Assembly (NCBI GenBank): GCA_964563395.1
Contig: CAZLWK010000015.1
Coordinates: 1 to 64,000 of the forward strand
Length of the DNA stretch: 64,000 nucleotides
From: JBEVOS01 sp964563395
GTDB taxonomy: Bacteria > Pseudomonadota > Alphaproteobacteria > Caulobacterales > Aquidulcibacteraceae
Reading direction: 5' to 3'
The position numbers were made by a program, and so were the translations under genes. Each line of letters starts with the position of its first letter. The first letter of the stretch is position 1. Under the pieces are notes generated by a model that had not been told where the DNA came from, did no database searches, and saw nothing but the letters and a program-made list of their open reading frames with translations. Below, piece after piece: positions 52,114 through 60,400 of this stretch.

Positions 52114-52847
52114 CCCGTTTCCGCCAGCGCAGTCACCACGTCGAATACATTCTCGGACACCATGCCCGAATGCGCGCGCATGGCGGCCTCCGCCGCATCG
52201 GCATCCCCGGCGATAATCGCCTCAAGCACGCGCTGATGCTCCCGATAGGATGTTTCAGGACGACGCGAGACGCCCAATTGCCTGCGCCGATACCCTAATA
52301 GGCGCGTGTACATCTGGTTGGCCAATTCCTCCAGAACGGCATTCTGGGCGCCGGCGAATATCGCGCGATGGAAATCGCTGCTCTCGTCGAAATAGGCCTC
52401 CGAATCTTCCGGCTTACGCGTCAGACGCTCATAGCGCCGGTGCAGCGCCTTCAGGGCCTCGCGTTGCGTGGGCTTCATGCGCCGCGCGGCCAGTCGCGCG
52501 CACAACGCCTCGATCTCGGTCATCACTTCGAACATTTGCAGCAATCTGGTCACGGGCACGCGCGCCACGAACGCGCCGCGCCGCGGCTGCATTTCAATAA
52601 GACCCGCCGACGCCAATTGACGCATCGCCTCGCGCACCGGCGTGCGGGAGGCGCGGAACTTGTCGGCGATCTCCTGCTCGTTGAGATGATCGCCGGGGCG
52701 CCGGACGCCCTCCAGAATATCGCGCTCGACGCTCCGCATGATGCGGTCGGTCATCGTGGGCGCGTCATCCAGCGCAACGCGCACCGTCTCGGCCTGCCTG
52801 CGCCGCCGCACGGGTTGATTTTTCAGCTTCGCAGCCGCCTTAGCCAT
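52110..52847 (-). CDS. FadR-type GntR family transcriptional regulator 2
   Basis: A 245-residue regulator. A basic N-terminal tail (KLKNQPVRRRRQAETVRVA) precedes the winged helix with PGDHLNEQEIADKFRASRTP and VREAMRQLASAGLIEMQPRR; the FCD domain (about 105-235) has the metal-ligand-type motif ESSDFHRAIFAG and later His residues (SYREHQRVLEAI, MRAHSGMV). The recognition-helix SRTPVREA is the same as in GntR1, fitting two operators that share a GTATAC core. Divergent from the AmpG-like permease over a perfect operator. Proposed master regulator of 40951-64000. Confidence 0.9.
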   Translation of the reverse strand: MAKAAAKLKNQPVRRRRQAETVRVALDDAPTMTDRIMRSVERDILEGVRRPGDHLNEQEIADKFRASRTPVREAMRQLASAGLIEMQPRRGAFVARVPVTRLLQMFEVMTEIEALCARLAARRMKPTQREALKALHRRYERLTRKPEDSEAYFDESSDFHRAIFAGAQNAVLEELANQMYTRLLGYRRRQLGVSRRPETSYREHQRVLEAIIAGDADAAEAAMRAHSGMVSENVFDVVTALAETG

Positions 52848-52923
52848 GATCGCTCGCTTCCTGGCGACACAGAATCTCAGGTTTGCTTCGATTTGGCAAA
52901 AATCTTGGATACGGCCCGCCGCT

Positions 52924-52937
52924 AAGTGTATACACTT
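52924..52937. promoter_or_regulatory. Perfect GntR2 operator AAGTGTATACACTT
   Basis: The only 14/14 palindrome in the window, in the 95-base gap between gntR2 and the AmpG-like permease. TACACT (52931-52936) is at -12 to -7 relative to the permease ATG at 52943. The location suits autoregulation of gntR2. Confidence 0.8.
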
Positions 52938-52942
52938 TCTCG

Positions 52943-54187
52943 ATGCAGGACGCCAAACAGCCCATCGGCCACGCCAAGTTAACGCTTCTGGCCGCCCTGG
53001 CCATGGCGCAAACCATACCGGTCACGGTGGCGACCACGCTCGCGCCGGCCATCTATCGCGAGCTTGGCCTGCCGCTCGAAATGTTCGCCGCGTTTTCGCT
53101 GCCGATGATCGTATCGGCGATGCGTTGGCTATGGGCGCCCTTGGTGGATCGCCATGGCGCCGAACGCCTGGGGCGGCGCAAGAGCTGGATGTGGCCGGCG
53201 CTCGGGGCGGCGGCGCTGGCTTATGGCGCCATCGCCTTCATCGAGCCCTCGCTTGAGCGTTTTTGGGTGATGATCGCGGCGTTGGCCTTGGCGCAATTCG
53301 CCATCGCGACGTTGGACATCGCCTATGACGGCTACACGATCGAGCATTTGCATCCGCACGAGCGGGGCCTCGGCGCTACGTATCGCATGGTGGCGACGGA
53401 AGCGGGCCAGCTGATCGCGCTCGCTGGTTTTCTGTCATTATACGATGCGGCCGGCTGGAGCGCGGCGATCGGGGGCGCGGCTCTCGTCATGACGGCGCTC
53501 GCTCTGCCAGTGCTTTTGCGCCCCGAGCGACCTGTGCAGGCGGTGCGGCGCGATCATCGCGCCAGCCTGGTGAACTTTCTGCGCCGACCCGAAAATGCGC
53601 GTGTCGCGGCCATCATGATCAGCGCCGGCTTCGCGCGCGGTCTTGCGCCCGCCATGATCGGCGCGTTCCTCGTCGACAAGGGATTGGCCATCGGACAGAT
53701 CGGCCTCGCGCTGGGATTGGCGTCGAGCCTCGGGCCGATTCTCGCGGGCGCCACCTATGCGCCATGGCTAGCAAGACGCTTCGGGATCAAGCGCATGGGC
53801 GCGGTGATGCTGGTGCTTGCGCCCTTGGGCGCAGGCGCCTTCATCGCCCTCGCCCTCCTGCCGAACCCCACCGTCTGGCATGTCGCCGCGCTCATATTTG
53901 TCGCCACTTTCTTGACCGCGCCGACGGAAATCGTCTTGTCGGCGGCGCAGTTCGGATGGAGCGCGCGCGAGCAGGCCGCCACGGACTTTACCGCGCAAAC
54001 CTCGCTCTATCTCGGCGGGCGCGTGGTTCTGGCGGCGGCCATCGCCGGACCGCTCGCCGCGATTGTGGGGTGGCCTGGATTTTTCGCCTTCATCGCTTGC
54101 GCCTCGTTCGCCAGTCTGGCGCTCTTCGTGCTCTTTCACGACACCATTGAAGATGCGGCGAACGCGCGCGTGGCCGCGCAAAGCTAA
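52943..54187 (+). CDS. MFS permease, AmpG-like
   Basis: A 414-residue integral membrane protein with about twelve helices. The start at 52943 (MQDAKQPIGH) is 5 bases after the operator and has no ribosome site, so a leaderless transcript is likely. RHGAERLGRRKSWMWP in the loop after helix 2 and the helix-4 segment ATLDIAYDGYTIEHLHPHERG resemble AmpG muropeptide permeases and the related acetyl-CoA transporter group. In a regulon with a D-aminopeptidase and a dipeptide epimerase, import of peptidoglycan-derived peptides is a reasonable guess. Ends overlapping the convergent VOC gene by 4 bases. Confidence 0.82.
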   Translation: MQDAKQPIGHAKLTLLAALAMAQTIPVTVATTLAPAIYRELGLPLEMFAAFSLPMIVSAMRWLWAPLVDRHGAERLGRRKSWMWPALGAAALAYGAIAFIEPSLERFWVMIAALALAQFAIATLDIAYDGYTIEHLHPHERGLGATYRMVATEAGQLIALAGFLSLYDAAGWSAAIGGAALVMTALALPVLLRPERPVQAVRRDHRASLVNFLRRPENARVAAIMISAGFARGLAPAMIGAFLVDKGLAIGQIGLALGLASSLGPILAGATYAPWLARRFGIKRMGAVMLVLAPLGAGAFIALALLPNPTVWHVAALIFVATFLTAPTEIVLSAAQFGWSAREQAATDFTAQTSLYLGGRVVLAAAIAGPLAAIVGWPGFFAFIACASFASLALFVLFHDTIEDAANARVAAQS

Positions 54188-54813
54188 ACGCGCAAGCCGC
54201 CGCTGGGGCCGCGCACCTCGATTCGGAACGCCGGCTTTTCCGCCGCGCGGATATTCGCGCGAACATCCATCGCTTCAAGAATTGCATGAAGCGCATCCGG
54301 TCGCGGTGTTTCGAAGACGAGGTCTTCAAGACGTAAGCCCGGCGACGCTGACGATGACGGATGACCCACGCCGCCCCAGTCGATGAAAAACGGAAGTGGA
54401 AGGTCCGGCGCGCCCGTCACGAACAGCAAACGCCAAGTGAGCAGCACGCCGTCTTCGCCGCGGCGCGACATGGCGCGCGGCCCATCGCAGATCAGCCCCA
54501 GCGCGGCGGCCTTGCGCGCCAGAGCGTGCAGATCCGATGCGCGATATGCGACGAGAACGCCTGCGGGCGAATTCAGCCCGCGCAAGCGGGCGGCGAGGCC
54601 GTCAATCGCCGCCTGCGCCGGATCGGGGGCGATAAGCTCAAGATAGAGCGTCTCGCCAAGGCCCGCCAGGGCGTTGCGCGTGCCCGCCCCGACGTGACGA
54701 CCACCCCCGCCAGCACGCACGCCGCACGCGGACCAGACCGCGGCGACGAGCGCATCGAGGTCCGCGCATCCTATGGCCACATGATCAAGCGAGAGCGCGC
54801 CTTTATTTTGCAT
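54184..54813 (-). CDS. Glyoxalase-like (VOC superfamily) protein
   Basis: A 209-residue protein with the Glyoxalase_3-type layout: LDHVAIGCADLDALVAAV with the first metal-type His at residue 11, GTRNALAGLGETLYLELIAPDPA, then PFFIDWGGVGHPS and LRLEDLVFETPRPDALHAIL. Function in this group is mostly unknown; isomerase or lyase activity on a small acid is possible. Its ATG lies inside a GntR2-like site (54806-54819), with ribosome site GAGGAAA immediately upstream, so repressor binding would cover the start codon region. Divergent from the dehydrogenase gene. Confidence 0.8.
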   Translation of the reverse strand: MQNKGALSLDHVAIGCADLDALVAAVWSACGVRAGGGGRHVGAGTRNALAGLGETLYLELIAPDPAQAAIDGLAARLRGLNSPAGVLVAYRASDLHALARKAAALGLICDGPRAMSRRGEDGVLLTWRLLFVTGAPDLPLPFFIDWGGVGHPSSSASPGLRLEDLVFETPRPDALHAILEAMDVRANIRAAEKPAFRIEVRGPSGGLRV

Positions 54814-54840
54814 ACACTTTCCTCTACAAGAAATGCACTT
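54806..54840. promoter_or_regulatory. Tandem GntR2-like sites, VOC / dehydrogenase divergent promoter
   Basis: TTTTGCATACACTT (54806-54819, 10/14) and CAAGAAATGCACTT (54827-54840, 8/14 but 6/7 in the right arm), starts 21 bp apart as at 43086 and 62302. Weak alone; the spacing and position are the support. The first site contains the VOC start codon. Confidence 0.5.
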
Positions 54841-54854
54841 TAACGGAAGTTATT

Positions 54855-55856
54855 ATGCGCGCGATCAGATATCATCGTCATGGCGGGGTCGAGGCGCTCC
54901 AACTCGACGAAATCGCGACGCCCGAGCCCGCGCCGGGCGAGGCGCTGATTCGCGTGCGCGCCGCGGCGCTCAATGGCTTTGACCCGATGATGCTCGCCGG
55001 GACAACCGGTCTCAAAACGCCTCTGCCGATGGTCCCTTGCGGCGATTTCGCCGGCGAAGTGGTGGCGACAGCGCCCGATGTGAAGACGGTGGCGGTCGGC
55101 GCACGCGTCACCGCCTTTCCCATACTGCCCGTACGCGGAATGATGGGCGAGACGACACCGGGGGCGGCGGCGGAATTCATCGCCGTGCCGGCGCGTGCGC
55201 TCATCGCCCTTCCGCGCGCCGTGACCTTCGAGGACGCGGCGGCCTTGCCGGTGGCTTATGGCACCGCGCTGCGCATGATGGGCGAACGCGGCCGCGTGCG
55301 TGCGGATGAAAAGGTATTGATCCTTGGCGCCGCGGGCGGCGTCGGCGCGGCCTGTCTGCAATTGGCGAAACGCGCGGGCGCCTATGTGATCGCCGCGGCC
55401 GGCGGCGCCGCGAAATGCGCGCGTCTCGCCGCGCTTGGCGCGGACGAGACCATCGACACGCAGACGCGATCATGGCGCGAAGCCGTGATGGCGCGCCATG
55501 GAAAGCCTGCTTTCTATGGCGAGTCCGGCGGCGTGGATGTGGTGGTCAATTATGTTGGCGGCGATACGTGGCGCGACACGCTGAAGGTGACGCGCAAGGG
55601 CGGCCGCATTCTTGTCTGCGGCGCCAGCGCCGGTCACGACCCGCAAGAAGATCTGCGTTATGTGTGGAGCTTCGAACAAAGCATCGTGGGGTCCAATGGA
55701 TGGACGCCGGAGGACCAGGTGACCTTGCTCGACATGGTGGCATCCGGCGATCTGAAGCCGGTTATCGACTCGATCAGTCCGCTCGAAGCGCTGCCGGACG
55801 CGATGCAGGCGCTGATCGACCGCCGCGTCGTCGGAAAAGCGGTGATCACGCTATGA
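54855..55856 (+). CDS. Medium-chain dehydrogenase/reductase, quinone-oxidoreductase type
   Basis: A 333-residue MDR protein: MRAIRYHRHGGVEALQLDEI, PCGDFAGEVVATAP, and Rossmann motif LILGAAGGVGAACLQLAKRAGA. It lacks the four-Cys structural-zinc loop and the catalytic-zinc Cys/His set, so it belongs to the zinc-independent NADPH:quinone or enoyl reductase branch. GGAAG ribosome site before the ATG. First of a three-gene operon with a thioesterase and an acyl-CoA ligase, suggesting reduction of an unsaturated CoA ester or ketone. Confidence 0.9.
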   Translation: MRAIRYHRHGGVEALQLDEIATPEPAPGEALIRVRAAALNGFDPMMLAGTTGLKTPLPMVPCGDFAGEVVATAPDVKTVAVGARVTAFPILPVRGMMGETTPGAAAEFIAVPARALIALPRAVTFEDAAALPVAYGTALRMMGERGRVRADEKVLILGAAGGVGAACLQLAKRAGAYVIAAAGGAAKCARLAALGADETIDTQTRSWREAVMARHGKPAFYGESGGVDVVVNYVGGDTWRDTLKVTRKGGRILVCGASAGHDPQEDLRYVWSFEQSIVGSNGWTPEDQVTLLDMVASGDLKPVIDSISPLEALPDAMQALIDRRVVGKAVITL

Positions 55857-56272
55857 GCTCGGCGATGGACGCGCAAAGCCTCCAGGGCCTTATCGATTCC
55901 TCGCCCTTTCTGACATTTCTTCGGCTCAGTGTTCTTGAAGCAAGCGCCGCGCCGCCAAAAGTTCGCGTGCGCATGCCGTTGCACGGCGCACTTGTGCGGT
56001 TCGACGGCGCGGATCAAGCCCATGGCGGCGCGCTTTCGGCGCTGATCGATACGGCCGGCGATCTTGCCGTGGCCGCAAGCCTCGGCGGCGCGGCGCCGAC
56101 GATCGACATGCGCGTCGATTTCCTGCGCCCGGCCGCTGGCGCGTGGCTCGACGCGCACGCGCAAGCGCGCCGCATCGGCCGCACGGTCGCGGTGGCCGAT
56201 ATCGAAATCTTCGACCCGGACCAGCGCCTGTGCGTGCTCGGGCGAGCCGTTTACGCCGCGCGGATCGGCTGA
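55853..56272 (+). CDS. PaaI-like hot-dog acyl-CoA thioesterase
   Basis: A 139-residue hot-dog protein; ATG overlapping the dehydrogenase stop. Family core: VRMPLHGALVRFDGADQAHG, GALSALIDTAGDLAVAASLG with the catalytic-type Asp, and ARRIGRTVAVADIEIFD. It hydrolyses acyl- or aryl-CoA thioesters, often as a rescue enzyme. Followed by the ligase after one base. Confidence 0.9.
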   Translation: MSSAMDAQSLQGLIDSSPFLTFLRLSVLEASAAPPKVRVRMPLHGALVRFDGADQAHGGALSALIDTAGDLAVAASLGGAAPTIDMRVDFLRPAAGAWLDAHAQARRIGRTVAVADIEIFDPDQRLCVLGRAVYAARIG

Positions 56273-56273
56273 C

Positions 56274-57767
56274 ATGGCCGACACGCTGTTCGAAATCGTG
56301 CTTCAACACCAAAGGCCCGATCAAGCGGCGATCATCGAGATCGATGAAGTTGGTTCAACGCGCCTGCGCACCTTCAGCGAGCTAGCGCACGAGATCGACT
56401 CGTTCGCCGCGGCGGTGGCGGCGTATGGTCTCACGCCGGGTGCGCGGATAGCCATAGCCTCCGAAAATCGGATCGAGGCGGTTACGGCCTTTCTCGGCGC
56501 GCAAAAGGCGGACATGATTCCCTGCCCTCTGAACGTGCGCCTCGCGGAGACGCAAATCGAAGAGACGATCGAGGACGCCGGCGTGGAGGCGTTGCTTTGC
56601 GAGTCTGGTTTTCAGACCTTGGCGCCAAGCCTGCCGCGTTTATCCCTCGATCAGCCGCCGCCGCAGGCGCGCTTTGAAACGCGCACGATGCCTCAGAACC
56701 TGGCGACTCTCATGTTCACATCAGGATCCACGGGGCGCGCCAAGGGCGTGCCCATCACTCATGCAGGCTACACCTGGGCCCTCAAGCAATTCATGTCACT
56801 GAGCGAGACCATGGCGGGCGAGCGCGCGCTTGTCGCCGCGCCTCTCTTTCACATGAACGCGCAATTTCACACGCTCAGTCTTTTGTCCTCCGGCGCGAGC
56901 ATCGTGCTAATGAAACGCTTCGATCCAAGGGCGTTTCTGACGATCGCCCGTGACTACCGGATCAAGCGCTTGACCGGCGTGCCGACCATGTTCGCGCTCG
57001 CCGCGCGCGTAGCCGATCAGGCTGACATCGCGCCCCTCGATCATGTCGCGCAGGTGGCGCTCGGCTCGTCTCCGCTCTCGCGCCCACTATGGGAAAAGCT
57101 TTCCGCGCTGTTTCCGAACGCGCTCATCACCAACGGGTACGGCACCACCGAAACTGGTCCCTGCTCGTTCGGTCCGCATCCAAGCGGCCTGCCGACGCCG
57201 CCGACCGCGCTTGGCTATCCGATGGCGGGCGTTGAAACACGACTCACCGGCGCAGGCGCGCCGAATGAGGGCGTGTTGCAGATGAGGACGCCGATGACGT
57301 TGCGCTCCTATTGGAACAGGCCGGATGCAGATGCGGCCCGCATCACCAAAGATGGATGGTACGATACGGGCGATGTGATGCGCAGAGACGAACATGGCTT
57401 TCATTATTTCGTGGGCCGCGCGGATGACATGATGCAGGTCGGCGGAGAAAACGTCTATCCGGCGTCCGTCGAGCGCATTCTTGAGCAGCATCCAGCCGTG
57501 CGCGAGGCGGCTGTCGTGCCTGTTCCGCATGAGACCAAGGGAGAAGCGCCTGTGGCCTTCGTGACCTTGCGCGCGCCCCTGGACGAAGCGGAGCTGAAGG
57601 CCCACGCGCTCGCTAATGGCCCCGCCTACGCACACCCTCGGCGTATTTTTTTCCTAGAAAGCCTCCCCCTCACGGGCGCGAACAAGATAGACCGCCAAGC
57701 GCTGAAGGCTGACGCGCGCGGACGCCTCGGGGATGTGGGTGCGCTTAGCCCGTCAGAGCGAGAATGA
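56274..57767 (+). CDS. AMP-binding acyl-CoA ligase (ANL superfamily) 2
   Basis: A 497-residue ligase; the start at 56274 (MADTLFEIVLQHQRPD) directly follows the thioesterase stop. Motifs: LMFTSGSTGRAKGVPITH, NGYGTTETGPCSF, GWYDTGDVMRRDEHGFHYFVG, and C-terminal Lys in SLPLTGANKIDRQAL. It activates a carboxylic acid to its CoA thioester. Pairing of ligase and thioesterase suggests control of an acyl-CoA pool. The last 23 bases overlap the convergent membrane-protein gene. Confidence 0.92.
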   Translation: MADTLFEIVLQHQRPDQAAIIEIDEVGSTRLRTFSELAHEIDSFAAAVAAYGLTPGARIAIASENRIEAVTAFLGAQKADMIPCPLNVRLAETQIEETIEDAGVEALLCESGFQTLAPSLPRLSLDQPPPQARFETRTMPQNLATLMFTSGSTGRAKGVPITHAGYTWALKQFMSLSETMAGERALVAAPLFHMNAQFHTLSLLSSGASIVLMKRFDPRAFLTIARDYRIKRLTGVPTMFALAARVADQADIAPLDHVAQVALGSSPLSRPLWEKLSALFPNALITNGYGTTETGPCSFGPHPSGLPTPPTALGYPMAGVETRLTGAGAPNEGVLQMRTPMTLRSYWNRPDADAARITKDGWYDTGDVMRRDEHGFHYFVGRADDMMQVGGENVYPASVERILEQHPAVREAAVVPVPHETKGEAPVAFVTLRAPLDEAELKAHALANGPAYAHPRRIFFLESLPLTGANKIDRQALKADARGRLGDVGALSPSERE

Positions 57768-58200
57768 TGTGCGCGATCAGCGCGCAGCCGATGAACACTC
57801 CAGTAAAAACGAGCAATGAGATCACCACGAAGGCGGGTCCCGTCCTTCGGAAGAGCTCCGTCTCGTCCTTGCGCAGCCCGAGCGCCGCGAAAGCCATGAC
57901 GGGGACCATCGTGCTTGCAAGATCGAGTTCGTCGAGCGCGCCGGTCAGCACCGAAGCACCGGGCACGCCCGGCGCAGTCGCGGCGATCGCCACGAGAGAC
58001 ACCCAGAAAAGATCGGGCAATCCAACCGGCGCCAAGCGCGCGAACGCATAACCGATAATCGCGATCGCAAAGATTGCGGCGAGCCCCGCCGCCAGGGCCG
58101 GAAGCGTGGTCTTCACAACAATCAGATGCGCGAAAGCCACCGCGATCAAGGCGGCCGACAAGCGCAGAGCGTCTCCGCCCAGGTGCGAAAGCCTGCTCAT
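57745..58200 (-). CDS. Small integral membrane protein, partner of the DUF3100 protein
   Basis: A 151-residue protein; the start at 58200 (MSRLSHLGGDALRLSAALIA) overlaps the DUF3100 stop by 4 bases, which decides it against the longer frame. Four hydrophobic helices at about 11-30, 35-58, 62-85 and 125-150, with ATAPGVPGASVLTGALDELDLA between helices 3 and 4 resembling a half-transporter re-entrant loop. I did not recognise the family. It is probably the second subunit of a two-component carrier. Its stop lies inside the ligase gene of the other strand. Confidence 0.7.
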   Translation of the reverse strand: MSRLSHLGGDALRLSAALIAVAFAHLIVVKTTLPALAAGLAAIFAIAIIGYAFARLAPVGLPDLFWVSLVAIAATAPGVPGASVLTGALDELDLASTMVPVMAFAALGLRKDETELFRRTGPAFVVISLLVFTGVFIGCALIAHIILALTG

Positions 58201-58991
58201 GCCGCCTTGCCCCGCAGACGGGTCAAGGCGGCAAAGAGCGCCTCGGCCGCGGGCATCGTCACGAAGATCGTGAAGAAGAGACCGGTGACGCCGGTGAGCA
58301 ATGTCGAAGAGGCGGCCAGGGCGCCGATCAAGTCCGCTTCGGTCGGTCGAACGGCGATGAGAGCGGTGGAGCATGCGGCGGTCATGCTCGCGCTGCCGGT
58401 GCCGCACGCCATGGCGAGAGCACGAATGTCCAAAAGCCCCGTGGCCGCCACGATCGGCGCGAGGACCGAAAAGAAGGCCGCGCCAAGGAAGGTGCCGCAC
58501 ACATAGATCGCGGTCACGCCCGCCGCCTCCGGCGTGTTGGGGCCATAGCGATCGAAAATGAAGGCCAGCCCGCCTTCGCGCGCGATGGAGAACGTCGCGC
58601 CGATCGCTTCACGACCCATGCCAAACAAGATCACAGCCGCCGGCATAGCGAGCGCCATCGTGCCTAGATTGCCGATCTCCTGCAGCAATAGCGCGGGCCC
58701 TGCCTGCACGACGGCGGCGAACTCATCGCCGATGCCCGCGGACAGGAGGATCACGAGCGGCATGACGGCCGGTGCGACAAGGCGGCTGCTGACGTGCCCA
58801 ACGTCCGATCCGATCCAACGACGCCAAAATGAAATAACATTTGGATTCAGCAGCGCGCCCGCGATGAAGGCGAAAACGAGCGGCAAGAGAACAATGGTGA
58901 CGCCGCCGATGGTGAAGCGCTGCACGCCGATGAATTGCGCCGCGACGATCGCGGCCGCGCAACAGAGGATGAGCGCCATGCGAGCTATCAT
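58197..58991 (-). CDS. DUF3100-like membrane protein (putative transporter subunit)
   Basis: A 264-residue integral membrane protein; the ATG at 58991 overlaps the stop of serine hydrolase 2 (TGATG). About eight helices, beginning MALILCCAAAIVAAQFIGVQ and FTIGGVTIVLLPLVFAFIAG, with ACGTGSASMTAACSTALIAV as a probable substrate loop. Length and N-terminal pattern match DUF3100, a family often found with amino-acid and peptide catabolic genes. Coupled by overlaps to both neighbours, so it probably imports the product of the hydrolases. Confidence 0.68.
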   Translation of the reverse strand: MIARMALILCCAAAIVAAQFIGVQRFTIGGVTIVLLPLVFAFIAGALLNPNVISFWRRWIGSDVGHVSSRLVAPAVMPLVILLSAGIGDEFAAVVQAGPALLLQEIGNLGTMALAMPAAVILFGMGREAIGATFSIAREGGLAFIFDRYGPNTPEAAGVTAIYVCGTFLGAAFFSVLAPIVAATGLLDIRALAMACGTGSASMTAACSTALIAVRPTEADLIGALAASSTLLTGVTGLFFTIFVTMPAAEALFAALTRLRGKAA

Positions 58992-60394
58992 CAAATCGAC
59001 CGCGCCAAGGCCGCCGATGCTTGGATAAAGGCCGGCGCATGGCCGCGTCCGGCGCCCGCTTCCGCGCCGCGCACATGCCCCATGCGCACCGCGATGAGAT
59101 CGAGCGACGGACAAGCGAAAACATATTGCCCGCCAATTCCGAGCATGAAGAACGCGTCCTCCGGCAGCGGCCAGCGATCCGAAGGCGCCTGCCGATTGAG
59201 AAAAACGTGCCCGCCATAGATACTACCGGCAAAGCCCTGAGGCGCCTGCCCCATCCAATATTTGCCACGCCATGCCGGCGCCGGCGCGGTGATCTGGGCG
59301 ACATAGCCTTCCGGCAAGAGCCGCACTCCCGCGCAGATGCCGTCGTTCAGCAGCAACGACGCCAAACACGCCCAATCACGCGCGCTTGCATGCACGTAGC
59401 CGCATGGGAGATAGCGCCCGTAAGGGTCGGTCTCGATCCACAAATCACGCATGCCGATTGGCGCCGCGAGCGCTTCATACGGCCAACGCAAAGGATCCAG
59501 CCCTCTCGCCAAGAGACGATCTTCCAGCGCGGCCATCAAGATCAAGGTGTCGCCGTTCTTGTAGGCGCCGAACGCGCCTGGCGCGTGCGCGAGCGGCCGA
59601 GACGCCGCCAGCGCGCGCGAATCCACCGCGCCGGAATAGATCAGCGCGTGATCGGGATAGCCGTCGCGTTGCGCATCGTAATCCTCGGCCCAGGCGGCGC
59701 TGAAGCCGAGGCCGCTCGACATCTGCAAGGCATGGCGGAACGTGATCGCGCGACGGGGATCGGCGCGATCGATCCGCCACTCCGCGAGATCCAGCGGATC
59801 GTCGAGTTGGAGCAGGCCGCGATGCGCCGCGACGCCAATCAAGGCCGCGACGAACGTCTTGCCGATGGACCAGCTCTCAAGCGGCGTGCGGGCGGTGACG
59901 CCTTCGCCATAACGTTCTCCTAAGAGCTCTCCACGATGGACAATGAGCGCCGCCGCCGTGAGTGTGTCGGGCTCCTGCGCGAACGCGGCCGCGAGGGCGG
60001 CGTTCGCGCGGGCGTCGCCACTTGCGTTAGGCCAAGGATCCATGCCGCACGATCGCGCGGCGCGCGGCGTGAACAAGGGCGCGCGCGCGCCCAGCGGCAA
60101 AATGATCGCGCCCTGATCTCCCGCCATGAGCGCGGTGCGGCGCGCGCCGGCGAAAGATGCGCTGACCCGCCGCGCCGCGCCGTCAATCTCCAGCACGACG
60201 GGCGCGCCTTCCGCTGTCTGCGCGCGCACGCTTTGGGCCAGCGTGTCTTCCAGCGAGCGCCCCGCGATGAACACAGCCGAGCACACGCCCTTGGCGATCA
60301 GCGCAAGATCGAGCGCAAGGCGCTCATCCGGAGCCAGAGCGGACTGCGCACTGGCGGCAAGCGCGGGAGATGTTGGGCTGAAGCCGACCGCCAT
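58991..60394 (-). CDS. Serine hydrolase 2 (class C beta-lactamase/NylB-like SxxK family)
   Basis: A 467-residue protein with Ser176-x-x-Lys179 (SWSIGKT) and Tyr278-x-Asn280 (GAYKNGDT), and a later GIGGQYVFACPSLDLIAVRMGHV segment nearly matching serine hydrolase 1 (GGGGQRAIIVPSLDLVIVRMGHV, split here by residue class). The two are clear paralogues in N-terminal domain, active-site numbering and C-terminus. No signal peptide. It is 6 bases after serine hydrolase 3 and overlaps the DUF3100 gene. Hydrolysis of amide or ester bonds in small peptides is likely. Confidence 0.85.
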   Translation of the reverse strand: MAVGFSPTSPALAASAQSALAPDERLALDLALIAKGVCSAVFIAGRSLEDTLAQSVRAQTAEGAPVVLEIDGAARRVSASFAGARRTALMAGDQGAIILPLGARAPLFTPRAARSCGMDPWPNASGDARANAALAAAFAQEPDTLTAAALIVHRGELLGERYGEGVTARTPLESWSIGKTFVAALIGVAAHRGLLQLDDPLDLAEWRIDRADPRRAITFRHALQMSSGLGFSAAWAEDYDAQRDGYPDHALIYSGAVDSRALAASRPLAHAPGAFGAYKNGDTLILMAALEDRLLARGLDPLRWPYEALAAPIGMRDLWIETDPYGRYLPCGYVHASARDWACLASLLLNDGICAGVRLLPEGYVAQITAPAPAWRGKYWMGQAPQGFAGSIYGGHVFLNRQAPSDRWPLPEDAFFMLGIGGQYVFACPSLDLIAVRMGHVRGAEAGAGRGHAPAFIQASAALARSI

Positions 60395-60400
60395 CGCTGC

